This document shows, piece by piece, positions 53,402 through 61,332 of a DNA stretch of 64,000 bases (positions are counted from its first letter, which is position 1; every line of letters begins with the position of its first letter). Below the pieces are notes generated by a model that searched no databases, was not told the origin of the DNA, and saw nothing but the letters and a program-made list of their open reading frames with translations. The position numbers and the translations under genes were made by a program. Source of the DNA: JAVBQB01 sp031549265. Its GTDB lineage: Bacteria > Bacillota > Clostridia > Oscillospirales > JAVBQB01. Location of the stretch: contig JAVBQB010000002.1 in assembly GCA_031549265.1 (NCBI GenBank), positions 806,001 to 870,000 of the forward strand, read 5' to 3'.

Positions 53402-53776
53402 GTGAGAAATGTGGATAGTAGTATTAGCGTAAAGAGGGGAGACATCTATTACGCGGATCTGAGTCCCGTAGTAGGCAGCGAACAGGGCGGTATGCGGCCG
53501 GTGCTGATTGTTCAAAACGATATGGGCAACAGGCACAGTCCGACCGTGATTGCCGCCGCAATAACGTCTCAAACCGGCAAAGCACGGTTGCCGACTCATA
53601 TAGAGCTTTCGGCTCGCAGCTATGGGCTGTCCAAGGATTCGGTGGTGCTGCTCGAACAGATCAGAACCATTGATAAACGCAGATTGCGCGAAAAAATGGG
53701 AAAGCTGGACGATAGTCTGATGAACAGGGTCGATTCGGCGTTGGCCGTAAGCTTCGGATTAGGGGCTGAGGGCTGA
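53402..53776 (+). CDS. MazF/EndoA-type mRNA interferase
   Basis: 124 residues from GTG 53402 (a GGCGGAG site precedes it; other in-frame GTGs exist, so the start is uncertain). The fold is shown by VKRGDIYYADLSPVVGSEQGGMRPVLIVQND, then the SPTVIAAAITSQ strand, HIELSARSYGLSKDSVVLLEQIRTIDKRRL, and the short helix ending DSALAVSFGL. Such proteins cut mRNA at a short sequence in single strands and are normally held off by an antitoxin encoded immediately upstream. Here no recognisable antitoxin lies upstream. Follows alr, as EndoA does in many Firmicutes. Confidence 0.88.
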   Translation: MRNVDSSISVKRGDIYYADLSPVVGSEQGGMRPVLIVQNDMGNRHSPTVIAAAITSQTGKARLPTHIELSARSYGLSKDSVVLLEQIRTIDKRRLREKMGKLDDSLMNRVDSALAVSFGLGAEG

Positions 53777-53814
53777 CGACGGACGCGAGGAAGTTTAATA
53801 AAGGAGGAAAATCA

Positions 53815-54432
53815 ATGAATCAAAAGAAATGGGTAATCGGCGTAGCATCAGCTTTGGTAGTTGTGTTGGCATTCGGCGGGTTTATGGCAATAGCAGCCGA
53901 GGTGGGATCAAAAGAGGATCCGGTTGTCGCTGTCAGTTACATAAACGAAGAACTGGTTCCGATGCTGGGCAAAAAAATTGATGAAGCCATATCCAGCAAG
54001 ACTGAAGCTTTCCAAAAAGAGCTGGACAGCAAAATGGAGCAATTTATTAAAGACATGGCCGTCAGCGGCTCCGGGGCGGGTCAAGGCGGCACGGTTAGCC
54101 AGGAAGTGATCAACGCGGTTGCCGACCAGGTGGCGGGCAAACTCGCGGCAAGCGGCGGCGCGTCCGGCGCGAACTTCGCCATCGTTGAGGTTGCCGCCGG
54201 CAAGACGCTGAACGCTAAGCGGGGAGCGGAAATACTGCTTCGTCTGGGCTCTGCGACTTGCGTTGCTTCGGGCAATCCTGGCCTTATCGACCTGACGAAC
54301 GCCGGAGAGCTCGCGGGTGGAAAAGCGCTGGAGAAGAACCACCTGTATCTGGTCACGGTCGACGGAGACCGAGGCTTCAAGGCGGTTGATAAAGTGACTG
54401 TGTTTGTACGTGGTTTGTACGAGATAAAATAA
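53815..54432 (+). CDS. Membrane-anchored protein of unknown function
   Basis: 205 residues, ATG 53815 with AAAGGAGG upstream. One N-terminal hydrophobic helix (about 6-28) is followed by a charged, probably coiled-coil segment (about 45-85, KIDEAISSKTEAFQKEL), a Gly-rich link and a compact C-terminal domain (about 118-205) with KTLNAKRGAEILLRLGSA and GKALEKNHLYLVTVDGDRGF. The last part resembles a conserved clostridial domain that typically reads like a G(T/A)EILLRxGxA core, but I cannot attach a function. It lies between mazF-like and another unknown gene and ends at a good terminator. Confidence 0.6.
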   Translation: MNQKKWVIGVASALVVVLAFGGFMAIAAEVGSKEDPVVAVSYINEELVPMLGKKIDEAISSKTEAFQKELDSKMEQFIKDMAVSGSGAGQGGTVSQEVINAVADQVAGKLAASGGASGANFAIVEVAAGKTLNAKRGAEILLRLGSATCVASGNPGLIDLTNAGELAGGKALEKNHLYLVTVDGDRGFKAVDKVTVFVRGLYEIK

Positions 54433-54501
54433 CGGCAGCCGGGCGGCCTCAGACAAAGCAAAGCGCGCCGCGGGTTCTGCCGGAATAATAACTGAACATA
54501 A

Positions 54502-54545
54502 ACTCCTCTCTGGGGCATACGCTTTAGAGAGGAGTAATTTTTTTT
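54502..54545 (+). terminator. Terminator of the unknown membrane-anchored gene
   Basis: Ten-pair stem (ACTCCTCTCT, 54502-54511, with 54526-54535) and run of seven T (54538-54544). Confidence 0.88.
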
Positions 54546-54560
54546 GGGAGGTTATTTGCT

Positions 54561-55142
54561 ATGCCTGATTTTCCGTTTTATTTTGAAGGAAATACCGTCG
54601 GTCATTTGAAAGTCGATCGGGACGGTCTGGGCTATATTATATCTGCTGAGTGCGAAGTCCCGCAACAAAAAGGTGAGTATCAGGCGTACGCTGTCGCCGG
54701 GGGAATTGAGGGCGTGCGACTGCCAATAGGAGTGATGAGCAGGGTCGACGATATGCTTGTCGCGCGAAGGAAAGTTTCAAGAGCCGAGCTCGCGTCGTCG
54801 GGATTGCTCGCGGATTTGATCGACTGCGGGCTGGCGCAGGCGTTTGAGGTCGAAAAGGTATCGCGCCGCGTGAGTCCGGCGGATACATCGGGAGACGACG
54901 AGTGGCTGCCGGCGGAAAATCCCGAAAGCCTGGTCAACGATCCGCCGATAAAAGAGTGCCTGAAAAACGCGGAGTCCGTAGTATATCGTAATTCACGCGA
55001 CAGCGTCATTATCGCCGCGCCCATATCGTCGAACAAACCGTTTGCGCTTTCGCCCGCGTTTACCATCGTCAAAATCATAAGAATTGGACAACAGTATTTT
55101 GGGGCGCTAAAAACCGACAAACGCGGGAATTTGCAGTATTAA
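54561..55142 (+). CDS. Unknown 193-residue protein
   Basis: ATG 54561 is preceded by GGGAGG. No signal peptide or membrane helix. The N-terminal 80 residues look beta-rich (FYFEGNTVGHLKVDRDGLG, AYAVAGGIEGVRLPIGVMSR), the middle is acidic and likely disordered, and a second beta-rich portion begins near residue 140 (SVIIAAPISSNKPFALSPAF). I recognise no family. Codon use matches the neighbours, so it appears to be a genuine resident gene. It starts just past the terminator of the previous gene and is followed by two spore coat genes. Confidence 0.5.
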   Translation: MPDFPFYFEGNTVGHLKVDRDGLGYIISAECEVPQQKGEYQAYAVAGGIEGVRLPIGVMSRVDDMLVARRKVSRAELASSGLLADLIDCGLAQAFEVEKVSRRVSPADTSGDDEWLPAENPESLVNDPPIKECLKNAESVVYRNSRDSVIIAAPISSNKPFALSPAFTIVKIIRIGQQYFGALKTDKRGNLQY

Positions 55143-55207
55143 TTTGTCGAATAAATTCGCAATGCGAGGAAACAATATTAGAGAAATCTCTTAAAGGAGT
55201 GAACGAA

Positions 55208-55393
55208 TTGGCAAATCTGACAGCTAAAGAACTGACAGCGCTTGAGGATCAGCTGGGTTTTGAGCAGGTTCTCGTTAAGAAGTATACAACAATGGCCAGC
55301 CAATGTACTGACGCAACGATTAAGTCCCGCTTGGAATCAATTGCAAGCAGACACAAGTCGCATTATGACAGGCTTGTATCATATTTGAAATAA
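55208..55393 (+). CDS. Small CotF-like spore coat/ferritin-like protein
   Basis: 61 residues from TTG 55208. A GTG three codons earlier overlaps the AAAGGAG ribosome site and is therefore unlikely to be used. The chain is two helices in the ferritin-like pattern of spore coat proteins: LTALEDQLGFEQVLVKKYTTMASQCT then IKSRLESIASRHKSHYDRLV. It is half the size of ordinary CotF and lies 14 bases before a second half-like protein; together the two could make a four-helix bundle. Expected to be expressed during sporulation. Confidence 0.75.
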   Translation: MANLTAKELTALEDQLGFEQVLVKKYTTMASQCTDATIKSRLESIASRHKSHYDRLVSYLK

Positions 55394-55407
55394 GTGGGGG
55401 ATTACAA

Positions 55408-55677
55408 ATGAATCAAATGAACGGATCACTCGGAGACAAAGAGCTCCTGACTGATTTTATTTCCAATCAGAAATATGTGACCTCGAGTTACAACACCTTT
55501 GCTTCGGAATGCGTGAACGAGCAACTCAGAAATGAGTTTTTGAGCATTCTTTCCGACGAGCATCAGATTCAGTCCGAGCTGTTCCAAGAGGCTAGCAGCC
55601 GCGGATGGTATCCGGTCAAGCCGGCCGACACCAATATGGTGACAGAGGCAAGACAGAAGTTCACATCGGCGTTTTAA
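55408..55677 (+). CDS. Spore coat protein (CotF family)
   Basis: 89 residues, ATG 55408 with GTGGGGG upstream. Helical pattern DKELLTDFISNQKYVTSSYNTFASECV and EFLSILSDEHQIQSELFQEASSRGWYPVKPA closely follows the CotF/ferritin-like spore coat family, including the typical WYPVKPA closing segment. Co-transcribed with the smaller gene upstream and followed by a strong bidirectional terminator. Confidence 0.88.
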   Translation: MNQMNGSLGDKELLTDFISNQKYVTSSYNTFASECVNEQLRNEFLSILSDEHQIQSELFQEASSRGWYPVKPADTNMVTEARQKFTSAF

Positions 55678-55680
55678 GCA

Positions 55681-55720
55681 AAAAAGAAGTAGGCCGGATT
55701 ATTCCGGCCTACTTCTTTTT
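55681..55720. terminator. Bidirectional terminator between cotF and rqcH
   Basis: Eighteen perfect pairs (AAAAAGAAGTAGGCCGGA, 55681-55698, with 55703-55720) with A and T tracts on both sides. The stop codon of the leftward rqcH gene lies inside the right arm. Confidence 0.92.
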
Positions 55721-57451
55721 TAAGCTGTTTATAAGGTTCTCATCAGGATTGACCGATAGAGTTTTGAATTTATCGTATATGACCATGCCCGGCTTGGAGC
55801 CGGAAGGCTTCTTCACGTATTTAACCTGCGTATAATCCACCGGGACATGCGCCGAATCCTTTGCCTGTGAGTAAAAAGCGGCAATCATTGCTGCCTCCTG
55901 CAGCGTGCGGTCGCCAGGTGGCCCACTCGCGCAGTCGATGATGACATGGCATCCGTGAATTTTCTGGGTGTGCAGCCAGATGTCAGTTCGGGCGGCCAGC
56001 TTCATGGTAAGTTCATCGTTCTGGCGGTTGTTCCTTCCGGCAAAAATGCGAAATCCCTCGCTTGAAAGAAATTCCAACGGAGCCGCCGGACGCGGGGACT
56101 TTTTCGGAACCTTGCCGCGCTTGAGGTATCCGGCCTGTCTGAGCTCATCGGAGATTTCAAGAAGATCGGAAGATGACCCGGCGCGTGAAAGCTCCTCCAG
56201 TACGCTGTCTAAATACGTAAGCTCGATTCTGCCGAGCTCCATTTGACGGGTGAGAATTGTCTCGGCGTTTTTAAGCTTGTTATAGTCTTTGTAGTACTTA
56301 GCGGCATTCTGCTGGGGAGTCAGCCGCGGATCGAGCTGAATTTCCACCTCGGTATAGTCCTCGCTGAAATAGTCTGCCAGCGTCACCCGGCTGCTTCCGC
56401 GCTCGATCGCGTGCAGGTTGGATGTCAGGATGTCGCCAAGCTGCCGCAAACGTTCCCGCCCTTCGCACGCGTTCAGCTCTTCGGTTTGCAGAGCGAGCTT
56501 GCGCGCCGTTCGGTCACGTATCGTCGAAACGGATTTAAACAGCTCGCCGGATTTCCGCCGCATACGCTGTGCGCGCTCCCGGATGAGATAAAAATCCTCG
56601 AGCAGCTTCGAGAAATTGTCATATGCACGGCTTTCGTACACCGCGCCGTACTGGGTTATCGGGATCATGTAATACTCAGCAGGATGGCCGCGCTCCAAAA
56701 GCAAGGTGGGATGAAAATTGAAATTTCCAATTTGGATCAGTATTTCGGCGAAAACGTCCGCCAGTCGGACCCGGCCCCGTTCGTCAATTTGAGAAATAAG
56801 TATGCTCGAGGAGCCTAAAGCCCTATGTGCAATTTCTCTACAAACCAGTGGAGACATTGCGAAAAACGACGAACAAAGCCATTTATCAATAAAAATGTCG
56901 GATTCAGATTTCGATATCATGCCTAGAAATGTGGATTTACCCACTGTAAAGGGGTTGAGCTTGTCAGGCTTTGCCGGTGGCTTGTAATATAGCCCGGAAA
57001 GCAGCGCACGTTTGGATGAAATGTCGGCGTCAATCCTACGCAGACAATCGATTATCCTGTTTTCGCTGTCTCGGAGGACGATGTTGGACTGCCTGCCGAT
57101 AAGCTCAACAGTCAGTGTTTTTTGCGCATAAAATCCCATCTCATCGGTTGTTTCCAGCACAATATCGACAGCGCGTTCAAGCGGGTGTTGGTTAATTTGC
57201 ATAATTCTCGCTGATGAAATATGCTTTCGCAGAAGCATGCAAAACATCGGCGGTGATGCCGGATTTTCGCGGGCCTCAGACGTCATGTGAAGCCGGGGAC
57301 TGCTGCCCGCTGAGATGAGCAAACGTCCTGCGCGAGTAAGCAATATTATTTCGTCATTTTCGGGCTGATATACCTTGTCAATGCGCGTGCCAATCAGCTC
57401 CTGCGAGATTTCGCGCAGCAGTCCGGTTAAGAATAAAGCGTCAAGAGGCAT
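55709..57451 (-). CDS. rqcH: RqcH (NFACT protein, Rqc2 homologue)
   Basis: 580 residues, ATG 57451 with TAGGAGT upstream. NFACT-N begins MPLDALFLTGLLREISQEL, the middle third is a long coiled coil (about 270-430, with helix-hairpin-helix), and the C-terminal NFACT-R domain contains FRIFAGRNNRQNDELTMKLA and the GPPGDRTLQEAA motif with the Asp-Arg pair needed for tRNA-Ala work. RqcH binds stalled 50S subunits and adds alanine tails to nascent chains, tagging them for degradation. It may also bind fibronectin in some species. Operon mates are not obvious. Confidence 0.94.
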   Translation of the reverse strand: MPLDALFLTGLLREISQELIGTRIDKVYQPENDEIILLTRAGRLLISAGSSPRLHMTSEARENPASPPMFCMLLRKHISSARIMQINQHPLERAVDIVLETTDEMGFYAQKTLTVELIGRQSNIVLRDSENRIIDCLRRIDADISSKRALLSGLYYKPPAKPDKLNPFTVGKSTFLGMISKSESDIFIDKWLCSSFFAMSPLVCREIAHRALGSSSILISQIDERGRVRLADVFAEILIQIGNFNFHPTLLLERGHPAEYYMIPITQYGAVYESRAYDNFSKLLEDFYLIRERAQRMRRKSGELFKSVSTIRDRTARKLALQTEELNACEGRERLRQLGDILTSNLHAIERGSSRVTLADYFSEDYTEVEIQLDPRLTPQQNAAKYYKDYNKLKNAETILTRQMELGRIELTYLDSVLEELSRAGSSSDLLEISDELRQAGYLKRGKVPKKSPRPAAPLEFLSSEGFRIFAGRNNRQNDELTMKLAARTDIWLHTQKIHGCHVIIDCASGPPGDRTLQEAAMIAAFYSQAKDSAHVPVDYTQVKYVKKPSGSKPGMVIYDKFKTLSVNPDENLINSLKKK

Positions 57452-57463
57452 TATAGACTCCTA

Positions 57464-58267
57464 CTAAATAAATGTTGTAAAGTCTTTGTGAGACCGCGCG
57501 GCAAAGAATTCTACCTGAGGGAAGTTGCATTGCAGCCGGTTCAGCAAAAGATCCACAACGATGTTTTCGGTGGCGAAGTGTGTGGCGTCGATGAGGTTGA
57601 TTCCCCGCGTTCTAGCGTCGACATACATATGGTACTTTACATCGCCGGTAATAAAAGTGTCGCAACCTGCCGCAACCGCGCATTCAAACGTCGAGCCTCC
57701 CGAACCGGACGAGACCGCAACTCTTGCCGCGGGAACGCCGCAGTCAAGATAACGCAGGCCGACGGTGCCGAGCGCGGCTTTTACAGCCCTTGCGAATTCA
57801 GGCAGGGGGGTGGGAGTGTCGATAAGGCCGGTTCTAATGAGTCCGTGAGGGTAGCCGTTTTCGCTTATCTGCGGCACGCCGTATTTGTCGGGGCTGACAA
57901 AGGGCTCGAGAAGTCCGATTTTCCGCGCCAGAAGGTCATTTAAGCCGCCGGGAGCCGCGTCTAGGTTTGTGTGCATACATATCGCCGACATATTGCGGTT
58001 TAGCAGGTGAAGCGCGGCCTTGCCCTGCGGACTCTCGTCATTTACTCGGTTCAGGCTGAAAAATATCGGATGGTGCGAGATAATAAGCTGCACGCCCAGA
58101 TCGTGCGCTTCGTCAATAACGGGGCAAGTAATATCCAGTGAGACCATTACTCTCGTGACCTTGATCTGTCCGCTTCCGCAAAGCAGACCTGTGTTATCGT
58201 CCGGCATGGCGTATTTTTGCGGCGCCATTTCGTAAAGATATTTCAGAAAATCGTTAACAGTCGCCAT
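57464..58267 (-). CDS. Nif3-like dinuclear metal centre protein
   Basis: 267 residues, ATG 58267 with GGGGAGG upstream. The metal ligands are seen as LIISHHPIFF near residue 64 (two His), ICMHTNLDAAPGG near 97, and the C-terminal TGDVKYHM...DATHFATE (His and Glu). Family members form hexameric toroids and are sometimes called GTP cyclohydrolase 1 type 2, although the real substrate is uncertain. The gene overlaps trmK by 14 bp, a pairing that is very common in Firmicutes. Confidence 0.93.
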   Translation of the reverse strand: MATVNDFLKYLYEMAPQKYAMPDDNTGLLCGSGQIKVTRVMVSLDITCPVIDEAHDLGVQLIISHHPIFFSLNRVNDESPQGKAALHLLNRNMSAICMHTNLDAAPGGLNDLLARKIGLLEPFVSPDKYGVPQISENGYPHGLIRTGLIDTPTPLPEFARAVKAALGTVGLRYLDCGVPAARVAVSSGSGGSTFECAVAAGCDTFITGDVKYHMYVDARTRGINLIDATHFATENIVVDLLLNRLQCNFPQVEFFAARSHKDFTTFI

Positions 58268-58955
58268 TTCTCAACCTCCCCAATTCTTCCAATATGTCTC
58301 GGAACTCTTTGGCCTTCAAGGCGTCGCAGGTTTTGCCGGATTGCAGAGCGCCGCGTTCGGCTTTCGAAAACCTCGCGATCAGCCTGTCGAGATGCAAGGT
58401 GTAAAGCGGATCACCTTTAAGGAGCATCCCGCTATAGTGCCAAGCGGCATGCACCGGATTTGCGTGGGAATCGTGTGCCAGCGGTGTTTGAACACAAATG
58501 ATCTCGTGCAGCCGGCCGGCGTCAGCGCAAAGTCTCTCGCCGGCAAAAGCAAACCCGTTTTCCAGCAGATAAGCGCGAAGTTCGTTTGCGCTCGTCGTCG
58601 GTGATAAAACCAGACGCAGAGTCCTGCCGGCAATGTGCGGAGCTTTTATAAGTACATCGACAATATTCTCTCCGCCGAGTCCGGAAATTGTGATAACGTC
58701 CACGTCTTCGAGCGATATGCCCGATAAACCGTCGGTTTGAATAAGTTTAATCCTGTCCTCAAAACCGAGTTTTGCAATCAGAGCTTTCGCTTTTTCGAGC
58801 GGCCCTGTCGAAATATCGGTTGCGGTTACACTGTTAAAACCGTTCTGCATGAGCCAGACGGGGAGGCGGGCATGGTCCGTGCCCACATCGACGACTCGCG
58901 AGCCTGACGGTATATAATCCGCGACGGCTCTCAGGCGCGGAGAAAGGTTAATCAT
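58254..58955 (-). CDS. trmK: tRNA (adenine(22)-N1)-methyltransferase
   Basis: 233 residues from ATG 58955; a longer frame to 59003 adds residues without homology. The SAM-binding motif RVVDVGTDHARLPVWL starts near residue 19, then ITISGLGGENIVDVL, and the C-terminal helical domain begins after LVLSPTTSANELRAYL. TrmK methylates N1 of A22 in tRNA D-loops (notably Ser and Tyr tRNAs). Followed with overlap by the Nif3-like gene. The ribosome site is weak (AAGTGG), so initiation is uncertain by a few codons. Confidence 0.93.
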   Translation of the reverse strand: MINLSPRLRAVADYIPSGSRVVDVGTDHARLPVWLMQNGFNSVTATDISTGPLEKAKALIAKLGFEDRIKLIQTDGLSGISLEDVDVITISGLGGENIVDVLIKAPHIAGRTLRLVLSPTTSANELRAYLLENGFAFAGERLCADAGRLHEIICVQTPLAHDSHANPVHAAWHYSGMLLKGDPLYTLHLDRLIARFSKAERGALQSGKTCDALKAKEFRDILEELGRLRNGDC

Positions 58956-59066
58956 AATAACACACCACTTGAAAGACTTGCGGGACAGCGCCAATCGGAG
59001 CAAAGTTCATTTTGGCGACGACCGGCGGATTTGAATAAATTGCAGCAAGAGAAGCGACGAGAAAGA

Positions 59067-59093
59067 GCAAGCCGGGCGTGTCGCCCGGCTTGC
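59067..59093. terminator. GC-rich terminator hairpin
   Basis: Twelve perfect pairs (GCAAGCCGGGCG, 59067-59078, with 59082-59093) with a 3-base loop, just past the DUF1858 stop on the minus strand. Confidence 0.8.
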
Positions 59094-59099
59094 CTTAAA

Positions 59100-59303
59100 T
59101 CAGTTCGCTGCGAGGTACTTGTTTATCTTATCGAGCAGCTGATCGGGGTCGACTCCGTGGACGGCGCACGCTTGCTCGAGGGACTCCATGCGCGAGGACG
59201 GGCAGCCCAAACAGTGCATTCCGATTTCCATAAAGAACGGAGCGGTGCCTTCGTCCATCGAAAGGATATCGCCGATAAGTGTTTCTCTGGTAACCTGTGT
59301 CAT
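59100..59303 (-). CDS. DUF1858 redox-disulfide domain protein
   Basis: 67 residues from ATG 59303 with AAGGAG upstream; the frame extends 21 codons further upstream but those codons are AT-rich leader. Single domain: ETLIGDILSMDEGTAPFFMEIGMHCLGCP, with a CxxC pair (CLGC) in a short loop that is characteristic of DUF1858, often fused or adjacent to hybrid-cluster proteins in anaerobes. Probably a small thiol-disulfide or metal-handling protein. Monocistronic between terminators. Confidence 0.85.
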   Translation of the reverse strand: MTQVTRETLIGDILSMDEGTAPFFMEIGMHCLGCPSSRMESLEQACAVHGVDPDQLLDKINKYLAAN

Positions 59304-59447
59304 AATTGAATCACTCCTTAAGGTTGATAGGTTAATTATAATTAATAAGAAAAATAATTTCAACAATTAATTTCAGTTTCTCAGAAAAGATGTGTTATAA
59401 TAGGTTTGACGGTAGAATTTTGAAGAATAAGTTTATTTGGAGTATTG

Positions 59448-59891
59448 ATGTTTACCGCTGTAACAAATAATGAAACTGAAACTGAAAACGTCGGAGCGGA
59501 ACTTGCGAAGACGCTGCGGCCGGGGGATGTTGTCGCCCTGTTCGGGAACCTCGGAGCAGGGAAAACGGCTTTTGTCCGCGGAGCCGCGCGTGAACTGGGA
59601 GTTACGTGCAGAGTAACCAGCCCCACATATACAATCGTTAACGAATATCCGGGAAGGGTGCCGGTCTGCCACTTCGACATGTACAGGCTGTCTGACAGCG
59701 GAGAACTGTTTGACATCGGGTGGGAGGATTATCTCGGGCGGAAATGTGTCCTGATTATCGAATGGGCGGAGATTGTCGAGGACGCGCTGCCGGAGGGCTA
59801 TATCCGTGTCCGGCTAGAGCATGACCCGTCGGATGAAAATGTCCGGCATATTACTATAATCGGGAGTAAACTCAATGGTGCTTGCGATTGA
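59448..59891 (+). CDS. tsaE: tRNA threonylcarbamoyladenosine biosynthesis ATPase TsaE
   Basis: 147 residues from ATG 59448. Walker A is GNLGAGKTAFVRG near residue 30, then ITSP-like VTSPTYTIVNEY and HFDMYRL, with IEWAEIVEDALPE near the C-terminus. TsaE is the ATPase that recycles the TsaB-TsaD complex making the t6A base of tRNAs reading ANN codons. It overlaps tsaB by 17 bp and is the first gene of this unit. Confidence 0.94.
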   Translation: MFTAVTNNETETENVGAELAKTLRPGDVVALFGNLGAGKTAFVRGAARELGVTCRVTSPTYTIVNEYPGRVPVCHFDMYRLSDSGELFDIGWEDYLGRKCVLIIEWAEIVEDALPEGYIRVRLEHDPSDENVRHITIIGSKLNGACD

Positions 59892-60576
59892 ATCATCCGC
59901 GACCGCGGCGTCCGCGGCGGTGGTCGGAGATGACGGAATACTGGCGTACACATTTCAGCGCAATGGGCTGACTCACAGCCGCACCTTGCTGCCGATGGTT
60001 CAGCAGATGCTAGCCCAAAGCTCGATTTCGCTGGAAGATATTGAAGCGGTGGCTGTCGCGACGGGGCCCGGGTCGTTTACCGGACTCCGAATCGGAATCT
60101 CGACTGCTAAGGGACTGGCCTGGTCGAGAGGAATCCCGTGCATTGCGGTATCGACACTTGAAGCGATGGCGTTTCAAGCCGCTCATATTGACGGGCGAAT
60201 CTGCGCCGTAATGGACGCGAGAGCGGGTCAGGTTTATAATGCGGTGTTCTTGTCTGAATCAGGCGGGCTTCGCAGGCTTACCGAAGACCGCGCCGTTTCC
60301 GTCGAACACCTAGAGGACGAGATTAAAAACAGCGGGCAGACTCATTTTTTGGTTGGAGATGGCGCACGTCTGTGTTATAATCGGTTTGTGAGCCGAGAGT
60401 TCGTGAAGCTTGCGCCCGAGCATCTGATATTTCAGAGCGCGGCCGGAGTCGCGATGGCCTCCGTAAACGGAAAACGCGTCGGCGCTTCCGAATTGGACGC
60501 CTGTTACATCCGCTTGCCGCAGGCCGAGCGCGAACGACTCTCGAGACTGAGCGCCGACAAGATAAAAACAGAGTGA
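59875..60576 (+). CDS. tsaB: tRNA threonylcarbamoyladenosine biosynthesis protein TsaB
   Basis: 233 residues, ATG 59875 inside tsaE. ASKHA fold with LAIESSATAASAAVV at the start, VATGPGSFTGLRIGISTAKGLAW (the GPGSFTGLR loop), and VMDARAGQVYNAVF. TsaB is the non-catalytic partner that dimerises with TsaD. In most Firmicutes tsaB is followed by rimI and tsaD; here upp follows after 15 bases instead, so those two must be elsewhere. Confidence 0.95.
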   Translation: MVLAIESSATAASAAVVGDDGILAYTFQRNGLTHSRTLLPMVQQMLAQSSISLEDIEAVAVATGPGSFTGLRIGISTAKGLAWSRGIPCIAVSTLEAMAFQAAHIDGRICAVMDARAGQVYNAVFLSESGGLRRLTEDRAVSVEHLEDEIKNSGQTHFLVGDGARLCYNRFVSREFVKLAPEHLIFQSAAGVAMASVNGKRVGASELDACYIRLPQAERERLSRLSADKIKTE

Positions 60577-60591
60577 AATGGAGAGATAATT

Positions 60592-61221
60592 GTGTCAACA
60601 GTACATTTGCTTGAGCACCCGCTTATACAGCATAAGCTGACTCTGCTGCGCGACAAGTCCACCGGATCGAAGGAGTTTCGCGAGGTGGTGTCCGAAATAT
60701 CAATGCTGATGTGCTACGAGGCGACGCGTGATCTCCCGGTCAGCAGAATCGAGGTCGAGACGCCGATTACGAAAACTGAAGCTATGGTTATTTCGGGGAA
60801 AAAGCTCGCGGTCGTTCCGATTTTGCGAGCCGGACTTGGAATGGTGGAGGGAATTCTCAACCTCATGCCGGCCGCCCGTGTGGGACATATAGGCATTTAC
60901 CGTGATCCGGACACGCTTATGCCTGTGGAATATTATTGCAAAATGCCGCCGGATATATCCGAACGCGACGTGTTAATCGTTGATCCAATGTTAGCCACCG
61001 GCGGATCGGCGTGCGCCGCAGTGCAGTTCATCAGAAATTACAGCTCGCGCAGCATTAAGCTGATGTGCATTCTCGCAGCGCCCGAAGGCATAAAGAAAAT
61101 GCAGACCGAGCATCCCGACGTGGACATATATACCGCGGCGGTAGACGAGAAGCTCAACGAGCACGGATATATAGTTCCGGGGCTCGGCGACGCCGGCGAC
61201 CGAATTTTTGGCACCAAGTAG
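60592..61221 (+). CDS. upp: Uracil phosphoribosyltransferase
   Basis: 209 residues from GTG 60592 with GGAGAG upstream, the standard length. VVPILRAGLGMVEG and the PRPP-binding loop VLIVDPMLATGGSACAA are diagnostic, and the tail ends PGLGDAGDRIFGTK as in nearly all Upp proteins. It converts uracil and PRPP to UMP in pyrimidine salvage. Last gene of the tsaE-tsaB-upp run; a terminator follows. Confidence 0.97.
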   Translation: MSTVHLLEHPLIQHKLTLLRDKSTGSKEFREVVSEISMLMCYEATRDLPVSRIEVETPITKTEAMVISGKKLAVVPILRAGLGMVEGILNLMPAARVGHIGIYRDPDTLMPVEYYCKMPPDISERDVLIVDPMLATGGSACAAVQFIRNYSSRSIKLMCILAAPEGIKKMQTEHPDVDIYTAAVDEKLNEHGYIVPGLGDAGDRIFGTK

Positions 61222-61268
61222 CGACGGCGGGCAGCTATACGCGAGTCTCAGTTAGATGAAAAAACAGA

Positions 61269-61304
61269 CCCAATGCCTATCAATCTGATCGGCATTGGGC
61301 TTTT
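61269..61304. terminator. Terminator between upp and the DacF-type gene
   Basis: Nine perfect pairs (CCCAATGCC, 61269-61277, with 61291-61299) followed by CTTTT on the plus strand; the position also fits the end of the leftward carboxypeptidase gene. Confidence 0.75.
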
Positions 61305-61332
61305 GGTTACGGAAAACGGGTGAGACGGGCGT

